From Globodera rostochiensis (Eukaryota; Nematoda; Chromadorea; Rhabditida; Heteroderidae), in assembly GCA_018350325.1 (NCBI GenBank), contig JAEVLN010000012.1:1323991-1387990 (forward strand): DNA of 64,000 bases. The letters run 5' to 3'. The notes under the pieces are model-generated. The model saw only the letters and a program-made list of their open reading frames with translations, had not been told where the DNA came from and did no database searches. This document shows positions 47,251 through 59,649 of the stretch, in pieces. A program made the translations under genes and the position numbers. Every line of letters begins with the position of its first letter. Position 1 is the first letter of the stretch.

Positions 47251-48652
47251 TATGAACAACACCAAACCCGCCGCTTTGTCGACTGACTCACATTATATAG
47301 TGTTTTTAGAAGCTGGGATTTGACTTTTTGTTTGTTTTGTGGAGAAGAAATGGTGGAAAATTTGAATTTTTGGCACACTAATCGATAGATGCTTTTTGGA
47401 GAGACATTATGCCAATTCTTCACATACAAATTCCCGCCGGCTCTCTCTGCATATTAACCACACAATTTTTCAAGTATTCTCAACCGCTTTCCCCAACCAA
47501 CCAAGCCAACTTATGTATCTGTCTCTGTCCTTGTACGAGTCCCACCCCCCCCCCCCCCCCCCTCCCACCCGTTCAGCGTCGATCAGTTAAATGTTTTTTT
47601 TACAAAACCCGTCGTCCTCCATCAATTGACCAATTTCTGTTTCCTTCCCCACACATACACACACTTCGTGTTTGGTCATCATTATCATCATTATTTTTTT
47701 GTCGGAGAGGCCAACATGGATTTAATTACGATTTTGAACTTTAGTTAAAAAAAAAGTTGGATAAATTTGTATGCCAATTTTGGAACGAATTGAATGTGTT
47801 GTTGTTGCTGTTTTTTTGTTGTCAAAAATGTCTGCACTTTTTTTTGAAGAAATTTTGGCGGCGTAACAAAAAAAACGGACGGAGACAGAGGCAAAAAGTG
47901 TATAAAAATTTTCAAATGCATTTAAAAGCAATTTTGCGTATGACATCATCGTAAGACAGACAGACATAGAGCATTTTGGAGCCCTCTTAAAGAGGGTATT
48001 ATAGAGCAAATTGCAGATTCGGGGAGAAAGGCGAACAATGCGGGGAGAGGGGGAGGTTCAAAATTGGAAAAAATCAGAAAAAACATATTTAAAAATTGAA
48101 CCGCCGCACTCTCCCTCATCGGAGGTTGGATGGACTAGCATTTTGAGGGGGGGGGGGGGGGGGGGTAAAACCCTATAGAATACAAATGCATCTCATCGAA
48201 AAACAAATATTACGCGTCCTAAACACACACTCAACAAATTGTGTGGGTGGCTATAAAATGTGTGAGGGGCTTTGGGGGGGGGGGGATAGGGGAAAATCAG
48301 GCACTTAACTCATCCGGAAGAGTTGGGGGGGGGGGGGGGGGAGGGGGGAGCCTTTTTCAATTCCGGCGGATACCGGCATCCCCCGAAGGGTGTATTTAGG
48401 GATTTTTGATGAATGCCCCCCGGGAGGTGTATTTAGGGATTTTTGATGAATGCCCCCCGGGGGGTGTATTTAGGGATTTTGATGAATTTTAACCGCCGGC
48501 TTCCCAATTTTAAGCAACTCAAAAATAGGGGGAAACCTTCTGCCCCCCCATCTCTTCCATATGAAAAAAGGTAAAAATATTGCGGATAAAAATTAAATTT
48601 TTTTTAATTTTGTTTTTCGTTTTCTTTCTGCCACGGCAGCGGCACGGCACGC
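47251..48652. other. Spacer between convergent genes
   Basis: No gene seen. Long C run at 47546 and G runs at 48148 and 48326. Three copies of a unit with GTGTATTTAGGGATTTTTGATGAAT and CCCC(C)GG lie at about 48385-48485. Confidence 0.6.
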
Positions 48653-51600
48653 TCAGTAGTTGGACCACATCGGCTTGCGAATCCATCGCAGACGAAGGCC
48701 ACCTTTGTGCAAATATTTTTGAATTCAAAATTTGCGCGTATCGCTCAGAATGCCAAAAACAAAACAAAACAAAAACGCACTGTTCGTGCGGATTTTGATG
48801 GAGGCCGCCTCCGCGGCGCGCACGGTGTCCTTGACGGACTGCATCAAGTTCTGCGCGTTCAGCACCAGCTGCTCCATGGCCTCCTCGTCCTCCTCCGTCC
48901 CTGCGGCGGGAAGGGGGGGGGACTCAATGAATGAATTAAATGGCACAAAATTTGTGCCACATTTTGTTTAAGACACCACCACAGCATTTTATTTTAAAAT
49001 TAGGAGGTGACGACGACAACAAACCGGTAACCAAAAAAAGTTAGTGTGGTCAGTAGAGCTGTTCGAGATTCTCGGTAAATTTCAAGTCTCGAACAGCTCT
49101 AATGGTCAGTGCACAAAACTGGACGCCGCCAATCTCTTCGAATGTTTTGCTAAGGCGGGCACAAAACGATCATTTTGTTATTCGAACGTCAAATCGGACT
49201 GATCGAGAGATTTTCGATCGACGACATTCTACGAGAACTTGTGCTTTTTCGAGATTCTCGATCGGTCCTCAGGTCCGATCTCTAATAGTCAATTAGTTAA
49301 ATATGACAACAGACAATGTACATACAAAAATGTGCGTTTAATTTGTTTAAAAAGTCGAAAATCCGGCATTTTGGGTTCCCGGATTTTGGCATTTCCCCAT
49401 TTTCTGGTCGCTTTTGCGCGCCTAAATTCAAACAAATGTTTTTGGGCATTTTTGCGCCCGCTATTTTGTGCCGAAAAATGCGGCACAGCAACCATCCAAA
49501 TATTGAACAAAAATGGGGAGGTTGGGGGGGGGAATGTGAGTGATCAGCAGACCAATTATTGGCACGCACCACCAAATAAATTAAGGCCCCCCCCCATTTA
49601 CCATCCATTGGCTCTCCGTACGGGCCAATAGTCACTGAACAATTATTGATTGATTGATTGATGATTGATCATTGATTTTTGATCCATAAGAAATTTGATC
49701 CCGCCGGCGGCAAAAAAAAGCCAACTCACTTTGCGAGCCCAGCATGGTGGCCTTGACGGTGGAGAGGATTTTCAGCTGCGTGGCAATGGTCGGAATGCGT
49801 TCCGCAATTTGCAGAAGGGTCTGAAGGGGAAGGAGAAGTGCCGGGAGGAAAATGCCAAACATCAAAATTGGCATTTTGAATTTTAAAATCCGCCGGAAGG
49901 AATGTGCCGGGAGGAAAATGCCAAACATTCAAAAAAAAATTGGCATTTTTTTTTGAATTTAAAATTCGCCGGAAGAAAAATGTCGGGAGGAAAATGCCAA
50001 ACATTCAAAACGCAAAGTTTGAATTTTAAAATTCGCCCGTCCGTCGCTGAACCAACTGACCATCCTCATTTTGATGTCTGTGCATGTGCGCGCCAATTGG
50101 ACAGCCAACCGGGTCACCTCTTCGCTGGCGTCGGCAATGGCCTAAAATGGAAAACTTTTGTCAAATTGTCTCATTGTCGTCCATTTGTCACTCTTAAAGT
50201 TTGTCGCTTTTTATTTGTTCCCATTGTCCCAAAAGGTTTTGTCACGTTCATTTGCCCTCCTCCTCTCCTTTACCTTGGCACAATCGATTAGGTCCTTTTT
50301 GTTGCCGCCCTCGCCTCGGACCAGCTGGGACAGGCGTGCCATCAGAATGGCCATCCTTTTGGCGGCCGTCACAATGTCATTCTCGTGCGAGCTCCATTGG
50401 CGCAACTCCTGTTGTGCCAAAATGTTTTTGTGAATCAAAATGACTCATCCAGAATGCCGGTGCCATGCCCGGACATCCAGAATGCCAGTGCCATGCCCGA
50501 ACATCCAGAATGCCGGTGCCATTCCCGGACATCCAGAATGCCGGTGCCATTCCCGGACATCCAGAAATGCCAGTGCCATTCCCGGACATCCAGAATGTCG
50601 TACCCCCCAGTCAAAATGCCGGTGCCATTCCCGGACATCCAGAATGCCGGTGCCATGCTCGGACATCAAAAGAATGCCAATGCCACGCGCCTTACCTGGT
50701 GCAGGTTGTGTGCCGCGCTCAGGATGGGCTGGTACTGCGCGCTCGGCAGCGGGTAGCGCTCCCAGAAGGCACGCGTCTCCTCCTCCTCGTCCAGCTCAGG
50801 TGGCGGCGGCGGCCGCGGGGCGGGCGAAATCTCCACGGGCGGCGTCGGGCGCCGCGGGGCAGGGATCTCCTCGCGCACGATCAGCCGATTGTGCACGACC
50901 GGCTCGCCCGGGGCGCGCATCGGCTGCTCCATCACCTGGGGGGATGTTCTACAATATGCCTGCCGGCCGGCATCCAGGCACCCTACCGAATGCGTGCTGG
51001 GCGGCAGCTGGGGCGTGTGCTGGCGCAACTGCTGCATGTTGAAGCTGGAGTTGAATGGCGAAGGTTGCTGTTGCTGCCGCTGCTGCTGTTGTTGAACATT
51101 GTTGGTGTGTTGCGGATACTGCTCCACCACCGGGACGGGCTGCGGCGGCGGTTGGTAGCGCGGCTGGGGCGTGCCACGGGCGGATGGCATGCCGGTGATT
51201 GCGTCACCGACCGCGCGCACCGAATCCAGCAGGCGGTCGTTGGTGTCACGCCAGCGGGACGCGCTCGACGGGTCGCGCGGGCTCATCGCCACCTGCTTGG
51301 CCTGGTTGACCATGGGCGGAATTGCTGGGGGGAGAGAAAAATGGTGAATGGGGAGTTGAATATTTCGTCGAAAACCAACCCCCGGGGGGGGGGGGTTGAA
51401 CATTTCAAAAACCAACCCGAATGGAGTTGGGTGGCTGCGCCGTCGACACGCTGCTGGAATGCCGGCTCCTCCGAGTTTTCCGCCTCGTTGCGTGCCGTCA
51501 TCACCACTCTGTTGCCGAGGCGGGCAATTTGGCCTGAAGTTGGAGAAGCAACATTTCTCATTAAGTTAACGCTGAATGTTTGTTAAATCCCCTCGGGCGC

Positions 51601-54600
51601 TGAATGTTTGTTAAATCCCCTCGGGCGCTAAATGTTTGTTAAATCCCCTCGGGCGCTAAATGTTTGTTAAATCCCCTCGGGCGCTAAATGTTTGTTAAAT
51701 CCCCTCGGGCGCTAAATGTTTGTTAAATCCCCTCGGGCGCTAAATGTTTGTTAAATCCCCTCGGGCGCTAAATGTTTGTTAAATCCCCTCGGGCGCTAAA
51801 TGTTTGTTAAATCCCCTCGGGCGCTAAATGTTTGTTAAATCCCCTCGGGCGCTAAATGTTTGTTAAATCCCCTCGGGCGCCGCCGTGGCCGCCCGCTGGC
51901 GCACAAAACAACTCACTGGTGTTGTCCACCATCTTTTGCGGGTAGTTCTCCACAATTGCGTCCTCGCACCTGTTGGTGTAGCGGCGCATTGCCTGGAAAA
52001 AAAAATGTAACAGTTTCACATAAAAGAGACTTTTGCCGCCAGCGCCCGCGGCGTCCTTTCTCAAATGGCACCCAAACTCCCGCCCTCACCCCTTCGCTGG
52101 CGCGCACAAATTCGCCCGCATCGATCGCGTCGTCCACGTAGGCCCGGAGGCGGTTCAGCGCGTCCGCGTACTCCTTGCGCAAGTTCTCAAAGTGCGCGGT
52201 GGCGTTGTCCGTGTCGTTGTGGAAACGAATTTTGCCCGCGCTGACCACCTGCGGCGTCATCAGGCCCACCTGGCGGCACACAAAATGGTGGTGGCATTTT
52301 TTTGTTCCAATTCACCGAAATTTTCCCATTTTTTTGTGCCAAAATTTTTGCAAAAATTCTCCTCCCCGCCCCCCGGGGGGCCACACTTTGTTGGCCGTGT
52401 CCACCAGCCCTTCGACGGTCTTTTTGTTCTTGCACGGCCCGCACTTGGCGACCAGCAGCGCCGTGTTGACCATGCGACTGCTGCTGTCCCGCAGGTTGGC
52501 CGCCTTGTGCTCAAAGTTCTCGTCGCGTTCCGGCATTTCCCTCCTGGCAATAAAAAATCAAAAAATCGATTAACAAAATTCAAATTAAATTAATTATGGC
52601 CGGGGGGGGGAGGGACACGTACGGCGCGTACACGGCCTCCACAAATGCCTTCAACGGCGTGGTGATGTCCGCAAAGTCCTCCACCACTTTGTCAGTGAGT
52701 ACACGCTTCATAATGTCGCCCAGCTCGCGCAGTCTGTCGCGCAATTGCTGCCGCAAATTGTACGCCTCGGGCGAGTTGCCGAGCCCGCGGCGTTCCAAAT
52801 CTGAAAAATGCATAAATATTTTTTTAAAAATGATTAAAAGACTTCCCCGACAACTCCGACCCCGACAATTTGTTCGTCCCCGACCCCGACAATTTGTTCT
52901 TCCCCGACTCCGATCTCCGACCTTTCAACTCCGACCCCAAAAAATCCGACGATTTTGGATCGGATCAATCCCTGACAATGCCTTCCCCGATATTTGTTCT
53001 TCCCCGACCCCGATCCCCGACTTTTTCCCTCCCCGAACGTCGGGGAGGCAACCAACCCTATTTTAAAATGCAAATAATAATAATAATTAAATGTTTGGCG
53101 GCACCTGCCAGCTGATTGGCCAGCCGATCAATGTCGCCGCAAAGGCCATGGACTCGGTCACGTTCAGCGGCCGGCAACTGATCAGCCAGCCGTCGCGCCT
53201 CATCAACCATCGAACGGACCTGCGCCACAAAATATTCGGGGCTTATAGAGACAGAACGCCAAAAAGCAAAGAATTTTCCGCCAAATTTGGCACTTTTGCT
53301 GCCCTGTGGCATTTTTGGGCCGCCGAAACGGCACTTTTGGCACACATTGCCACCAAAAAAAAAGAAGCCCAAAACGGCAACGCAACGCACCGCGTTGAGG
53401 CCGACGCCGCTGTCGTTGACGCCCGGGTTGTCCAGCCAGCGCAGCGCCTGCTCCAGTCGGCCGCCTGCCGTGTGCGCGGGATGCTGCACGCCCGCGCGCT
53501 GCGCACCGAACACGGCCATCGGCAGCGCGCCCTGACTCTCCTTGGTGCCGACCAAGTCGCGCAGCTTCTGCGCACAGCTGCGTGCCATCACCTGAAAGAC
53601 AAAATGTGAATAGAGCCCGGTCGAGACGAGAATCTCGTCTTCAGATCTCGAAAAATCTCGACGAGATTCTCGAGAAATCTTGACCATCGAGATCTCGCTC
53701 GACTAAAAATGAGCTTCACGAGATTTTTCGAGAATCTCGACTCGAGATCTCGCTCGACGAAAAATGAGCTTCACGAGATTTTTCGAGAATCTCGACTCGA
53801 GATCTCGCTCGAAGCTCAAGTCCGGGCTCTAATGTAAATATTCAAATTATTTAAAAACAAAAAATGTTGGCATTTTGTTTAATGCTGGCATTTTTGTTTA
53901 AAACCTAATTTGCCATTTTGTTGAACACGTCTACAAAACGGGGATGCCATTTACTCAATCTGGTGGCTTTTTCGTGCCAAAATTAGATTTTTTTATTTGA
54001 ATGTTTTCGTGTCAATAAACAACAATTAAATTTGTGTGGGCAGTGAGTGCCTGATTGTCCGTGCCGCGGTTGCGCAGTTCACAAATTTGGTCCGTCAATG
54101 AAGTGATTTCGACCGCGTTGTGCCGAATTGCGTATTGGTCCTCCGGCAATGAGCGGGCCGCAATTTTTTCTGCAAAAAAATAGAAAAATAAAATAATTTA
54201 TTTAAAAAAACGAAAATGAATAAATAAATGAATTATTTTTTGCTAAAATAAAGCAAAATGGCGGCGTTCAAATCAAATGTCGCCGCCAACCAAAAGCATT
54301 TAACAAAAGGGGGCTTAAAGGTGAAGCGTTCGAAGAGCAAATAAATTTTGTCGAATTGGAAGCAAAAAAATTGTCCAATTTCACAAAATTTTGCATTTGA
54401 TGACTAATTAATCAATCAATTAATTAATAATTAGGCAAAGTGAACTGTGAATGGTTTTGATGATCAAACTATATTTATATGTACATATGAACAATTTGTT
54501 GGATGGTCAAAATAATTAATTAATGAATGATTGATTGATTGATTCTTTTCTTAATCATTTAAATTAATTATAAAATTAAAGACCAATTTAATCCAATCAG

Positions 54601-57600
54601 ATTTTGTTAAAATGATTTTTTACCCATGTAATTAAATGGCTAATGATTGATTGGTTGCCTGACTAATTAATTAAGCGTTTTTTAATTCAGTTAATTGATT
54701 GGCTAATTAGTAACTAATTACCTAATTGCCCTTAATTGGCTAATGATTGATTGGTTGCTTTACTAATTAATTAACCGTTTTTTAATTCAATTAATTGATT
54801 GGCTAATTAGCAACTAATTACCTAATTGCCCTTAATTGGCTAATGATTGATTGGTTGCTTTACTAATTAATTAACCGTTTTTTAATTCAATTAATTGATT
54901 GGCTAATTATCAACTAATTACCTAATTGCCCTTAATTGGCTAATGATTGATTGGTTGCTTTACTAATTAATTAACCGTTTTTTTAATTCAATTAATTGAT
55001 TGGCTAATTAGCAACTAATTACCTAATTGCCCTTAATTGGCTAATGATTGATTGGTTGCTTTACTAATTAATTAACCGTTTTTTAATTCAATTAATTGAT
55101 TGGCTAATTAGCAACTAATTACCTAATTGCCCTTAATTGGCTAATGATTGATTGGTTGCTTTACTAATTAATTAACCGTTTTTTAATTCAATTAATTGAT
55201 TGGCTAATTAGCAACTAATTACCTAATTGCCCTTAATTGGCTAATGATTGATTGGTTGCTTTACTAATTAATTAACCGTTTTTTAATTCAATTAATTGAT
55301 TGGCTAATTAGCAACTAATTACCTAATTGCCCTTAATTGGCTAATGATTGATTGGTTGCCTGACTAATTAATTAACCGTTTTTTAATTCAATTAATTGAT
55401 TGGCTAATTAGCAACTAATTACCTAATTGCCCTTAATTGGCTAATGATTGATTGGTTGCTTTACTAATTAATTAACCGTTTTTTAATTCAATTAATTGAT
55501 TGGCTAATTAGCAACTAATTACCTAATTGCCCTTAATTGGCTAATGATTGATTGGTTGCCTGACTAATTAATTAACCGTTTTTTAATTCAATTAATTGAT
55601 TGGCTAATTAGCAACTAATTACCTAATTGCCCAATTCACAAAACACCCACCTGCGTATTCGCAAATGCGTCTGATGGCCTTCTCGCCGACGGAGCCGGGC
55701 CGTCCATTCGGGTCGGCCAACCAATCGCAGGCGGCGGACAGCAGCGACTGCGCGGCACTGAGCGCCTTGCGCATCACCGTCACATTGTCCTGGTCCCACT
55801 CGTCCTCGTCGTAGGTGGTCAACTGCAGCACGCGGATGATCTCGTTCACCTTTGATATTGATCGATATTGATTGATAATGATCGATATTGATTGATATTG
55901 ATTGATATTGATCGATATTGATTGATATTATCGATCACAAATTTTGGAGGAGTTTGTTTTCTTTGCAAAAATTCGGTTTTAGGTTTAACAAAAAAGTTAT
56001 AACGCATTCGACCCCTTCGGGGACCATCCCCGCATCCCCGCAACCCCGTCCCCGCTTCCCCGCTTACTTCGTCCGTCATTCGACGTGCCAAATAGTTGCG
56101 GTTCTCAGCCGCCTCCTGCAGCCCGCGCTGCGACTCCTCATTGATTTGGATGTAAATCTGCAGAAAAGGACAATTTGTTTTTTGTTGTTTTGGTGGTGTC
56201 CAATTGTCACAATTTTTGATCACCATTTTGTCCAGAGACAATTTCCATATTTTGGCCAGGATGGTCGTTGTCTGGTTTTTGACATTCAGATGATTTGTCC
56301 CAGTTTCGTTCATTGTCCAATTGTCCCATATATTTTTTTGGTGTCCATTTGGTGATACACATTTTCTATTTGCTTATTTGCCAACAACCCCGTATCTATT
56401 TGTCCCCGTCCCCAATTGGGTCCTATGCCCTAATAATGTGTCGTCCATTTGTCTCTCTCTGTGTTGTTGTCCATTTGTCACCCCCAGCAGCCCACTCACC
56501 TTCATGGCACAGACAAGAATGGGCGACAATATTTTGACAGAGTCCAAACAGCGGATCAGAATCTCGCGGTGTACTTGGTGTGTCAACTCTTTCTGCCGAT
56601 TGTCCACTTCCTTGGCCATTGTGGTCAGCCGTGGCGTAATGTCACGGACAAATTGGCTCAGATCGTCCATGGACTCGATGACCTCGGCAACCGCCAAATA
56701 GTCGAGCACCTTGCGACAATGTGCCACAATTTTGCGCACCTCCGACTCGTCAAAGCACAGCAGCAGTGCCGAGGTGCCTGAAAATGCCGACAAATTAGAC
56801 AAAGCGTCGCCAAGCTTTTGAACAGAATGCCGACAAGAATTTAGACAAAACGTTGACAAGCTTTTGAACAGAATGCCGACAAGAATTTTAGACAAAATGA
56901 ATGCCGACAAGAATTTTAGACAAAACGTTGACAAGCTTTTGAACAGAATGCCGACAAGAATTTTAGACAAAACGTTGACAAGTTTTTGGACAGAATGCCG
57001 AAAATAAATAACAAAATGCAATCGGCAAAATGCCAAAAGCTAGAAAAATTTGGACAAAATGCCGAAACGAAGACATGGCGTCAAAATATCGTATTGGTTC
57101 ACCTTGCAAGATGCCTCGGGCCCCATCGATTAGCTTCTTGCGCGCCGGGCCAGAGAAAGGGTCGGACTAAAAACAATAAAAAATTTTTAAATCCCCCCAG
57201 GCGCCCTATTTTTAGATTTCTTTTTTGCCTTAAGCATGTGGCACGCGTCCTCCAGCAGTCGCGTGCTGACTTCGACACGTTGCAGCGCCGGCGGCATGTC
57301 CTGCTTGAGAATGAGGTCGTCCGAACTGTTACACGTTTCGTAGCCGACCTAAACACATAAATATGCGAAGGCTGTCAAATGGGGAATGTTTGGAAATTTT
57401 CAACACAAAAAATGCAATTTTTTGAAAACCCCTAAGGGGGCGCGGCACTGTCCCAAACAAAACAAAAATCCAATTTTTTTGAAAACCCCTAAGGGGCAAC
57501 ACAAAATCCAACCCCCTGAAGAACAACAACAACTCACGGCTATGAGGTTGTCCACAGCGCGGGACACCGAGCCGATCGGCTTCGTGAGGTCCGGCATGGC

Positions 57601-59649
57601 ATTTCCATCCTCGGCCTCCTCGTGCAAAATCACCAGACGCGAAACCTTTGGGACACAAATTTTTGAATTTAAAAAAAATGCAAATTTATTTATGCTTAGG
57701 GCCATTTGTTAAGCCTCTCCAAAGTGTGGCCAAAACGTTGTTAAAGGCAAAAAGAGCGGCGCATTTGATTTGTTAGTTTAAGTTAATTTGAAGTGAACGG
57801 GTAAAGCAACAAAAACGGCACGGCACACACCGGGGGGGGGGCGAGGAATTCCCCATTTTTGAGGGCGTCGGCACTCATCCCTGGCACACACACCGCGCAC
57901 GGCACGGCACTTCTCTCGTTTTGGCACATTTTGAACCAACCAATTTAAAAGAAACTTTTAAGTGTTCAAGTGATCAATTAGGCTCGAAATTATTTGATCG
58001 AAACTCGAGTCCCAGATAAAGAATCAGTGTCATTTGAATATCAAAAACATATCGATCATCGATTGATCAGACTGCATTTGATCAGAGAGAATGGCGGCGC
58101 GGTGTCCAATCATTTCCATAAATTTGGCACACTTAATGCTCCCCCGGATCACACTGATTGTGTTCCCCGGCAAAAAGTGTGTTAATTGTTTGTTGGTGTG
58201 CCCCTAAATTGGGAAAAGTGCCAAAAACGTACAGCGCTATTGCCGCCTCGCGGGAACAGCAACTGGCACATGGAACACTCGTCGGACATGACGGAATGGC
58301 GTGACGATGTGCGCGACAAAAGCAGCGGTGAGCCGGAAAAAGCTGACGAATATATATGGACAAAGTTGAAAAGCCAAAAAAACACAAAAAAACGGAAAAA
58401 GAATCCCCACAAATTTTGCCAAAAACAAAGACGGCACGGCTCTCCTGATCAATGATTGAGCATTACTGATCAGGAGGACGATTTGAAAGCATTGAGAATT
58501 TGTCGGCCTTGGCACCTTCGCCGTTGGTGTTGTTGTTGCTGGCACTAAAGCCGTTCAACTGCTGTTGTTGTTGCTGCTGCTGCTGCTGCTGTTGCTGCTG
58601 GTGGTACTGCTGGAACGACTCGGTGTAGTGGGCCTGGGGCCTCGGCTGGCCGCCCATTCGAGCAGAGGTGGACGCGGCGGCATCCTCCGCCGACGGCATT
58701 GACGCATGCGCATGGTGTGGCACCATCGGCGTTCGTCCACCGTTGGCGACCAGTTCAGCATGGCGATGGTGGTGGTGTTGCCGCTTCGGGTTGCGCTGGT
58801 ACTGATGGGCCACTGCAAGCGCCAAATGAAGCTGAACAGAGAGAGCAAAAAGCGCAAAATGACAAACGGACAAAGACACAATGTGTAAATGGCATGGCAC
58901 GGCACGGCACAAATGCGCAACATTTTTAGAATTAAATGCCGTGTGCCAAAAACGTGCACAATTTTTATAAAATTGGCATTTCAGACATGGCATGCCATGC
59001 ATGCGAACGGACAAACACAAATAGAAAAGCCAATTTAAATGCTAAAAGTGGCATAAAAAGCTGAACGATGAAAAGCATTTGTCTAGCGAATGCGTAAAGC
59101 CAAACGCCCCCCGGGGGGAGGGGGAGGGCTTAGGACGTTTGGGCCCCGCCATTTGGGCCCCGAACAAGGAAGCGCCATACCATAACTCGGCCAAGCCAAA
59201 CCAAAAAGTTTGAATATCATTTGAAAGCCTCAATTTTAATGAGAAATATTACAAAATGCTAAGAGCGGTTCAACGAGCTTCAAACAATTGTTTTTTTTTT
59301 TTGCTAAAAAGTATCTAAAATCGGTTGTTATTATTTTTTAGGCATAATTTAAGGAAGGATTGCCAAATCGCTTAGACCATATTTACATAAAGCTTTTATT
59401 CATTTAAAGCTTTTTCAATTTGATTTGGCTGTGCTCAGAGCTTTGGCGGTTCAAATCTAGTTCGGGCCCCAAACGGCGGGGCTCAAACGACCTTCCACTC
59501 GAGCCCCGACTAACTGCGCGCCGTTAGAATCGAGCAGTTCGAATGTCTAAGATTTTTTGATCGATCGAATGCGCTCTGTTTGGGCGTCTCACCTGCTGGG
59601 CCACCGGCTCCAGGATCGACTCGATCACTCTGGTGTGGAAGACGGGCAT
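48653..59649 (-). CDS. deb-1: Vinculin
   Basis: Actin-linking protein of cell-matrix and cell-cell junctions; in nematodes it anchors muscle dense bodies (DEB-1). Start [19 protein letters not shown] (59593-59649) is near-identical to vertebrate vinculin. Head exons read [20 protein letters not shown] (57.6 kb), [16 protein letters not shown] (57.3 kb), [20 protein letters not shown] (57.1 kb), [20 protein letters not shown] with [12 protein letters not shown] (56.5-56.8 kb), [20 protein letters not shown] (55.8 kb), [20 protein letters not shown] (53.4 kb), [16 protein letters not shown] (52.6 kb) and [15 protein letters not shown] (51.5 kb). A Pro/Gln-rich linker with two proline clusters spans 50700-51330. 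The tail reads [20 protein letters not shown] (50.3 kb), [20 protein letters not shown] (49.8 kb), [20 protein letters not shown] (48.8 kb) and [14 protein letters not shown] with stop at 48653-48655. Introns carry large satellites. The linker is longer and more Gln-rich than in vertebrates. Confidence 0.96.
49054..49101. mobile_element. Minimal TCTCGA-family element
   Basis: 48 bases: TAGAGCTGTTCGAGA and TCTCGAACAGCTCTA are exact reverse complements. The segment TCTCGGTAAATTTCAAGTCT between them matches the right end of the 351-base element at 7274-7624. It looks like that element with its internal array removed. In a vinculin intron. Confidence 0.75.
50445..50675. repeat. CCGGACATCCAGAATGCCGGTGCCAT-type minisatellite
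   Basis: About eight units of roughly 30 bases (CCCGGACATCCAGAATGCC plus (A/G)GTGCCAT) in the vinculin intron before the tail exon. The open frames on both strands are repeat-born. Confidence 0.85.
50936..50986 (-). other. Stop-free 51-base intron in the vinculin linker
   Basis: On the minus strand the exon ends ATTCG, followed by GTAGGG; the acceptor is CCCCCAG before GTGATGGAGCAG. The intron is 51 bases (17 codons) with no stop, so keeping it would insert [17 protein letters not shown] in frame. Confidence 0.6.
51555..51885. repeat. 28-base minisatellite TTAAATCCCCTCGGGCGCTA
   Basis: About 12 almost perfect units (AAATGTTTG plus TTAAATCCCCTCGGGCGCT) in a vinculin intron. Near-identity between copies points to recent expansion. 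Confidence 0.92.
52850..53060. mobile_element. GTCGGGG-family element, reverse orientation
   Basis: Reverse complement begins TAGGGTTGGTTGCCTCCCCG, then shares ACGTTCGGGGAGGGAAAA and GTTGAAAGGTCGG with the 44150 copy and AAGTCGGGGATCGGGG with the 17586 copy. The far end is less clear. In a vinculin intron. Confidence 0.65.
53611..53831. mobile_element. TCTCGA-family element, TAGAGCCCGG ends
   Basis: Starts TAGAGCCCGG and ends CCGGGCTCTA (10-base perfect inverted repeat with TA). The interior is an array of GAGATTTTTCGAGAATCTCG and CTCGACTCGAGATCTCGCTC units. In a vinculin intron. Confidence 0.75.
54640..55636. repeat. 100-base AT-rich satellite
   Basis: About ten tandem copies of an exactly 100-base unit (GGCTAATGATTGATTGGTTG, ACTAATTAATTAACCG, TTTTTAATTCAATTAATTG, GCAACTAATTACCTAATTGC). 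Key words recur at 54821, 54921, 55021, 55121 and so on. It fills a vinculin intron and abuts the next exon at about 55650. Confidence 0.93.
55857..55935. repeat. GATATTGATTGATATTGATC microsatellite
   Basis: Short tandem TGATATTGAT(C/T)GA units directly beside the vinculin exon that ends near 55850. Confidence 0.85.
56785..57005. repeat. GAATGCCGACAAGAATTTTAG repeat
   Basis: Four to five units of about 47 bases (ACAAAACGTTGACAAGCTTT, TGAACAGAATGCCGACAAGA) in a vinculin intron. Confidence 0.85.
58463..58812 (-). CDS. Orphan polyglutamine exon in vinculin intron 1
   Basis: Minus-strand frame opening after a good acceptor (GGCGCTTGCAG, then TGGCCC). It reads [40 protein letters not shown], a Ser/Ala stretch, ESFQQYHQQ followed by about 14 glutamines, then [20 protein letters not shown] and a stop at 58463. 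Third positions are GC-rich, as in true exons here. It needs a phase-1 upstream exon, whereas vinculin exon 1 ends in phase 0, so it cannot simply be spliced to it in this frame. No upstream partner was found. It may belong to a nested or overlapping gene. A donor-like CA|GTAATG just before the stop is also possible. Confidence 0.45.

Noticed and set aside
50440..51586. 373-codon and 200-codon + strand frames
   Set aside because: They combine an intronic minisatellite with the antisense of vinculin linker exons.
51555..51885. CRISPR-like appearance of a 28-base repeat array
   Set aside because: Units are directly adjacent with no spacers, inside an intron of a eukaryotic gene.
59042..59233. 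Minus-strand frame upstream of the polyglutamine exon as its missing 5' exon
   Set aside because: Phase and donor do not fit, and the interior is a GGGGCCC/CCCCGGGG low-complexity stretch.
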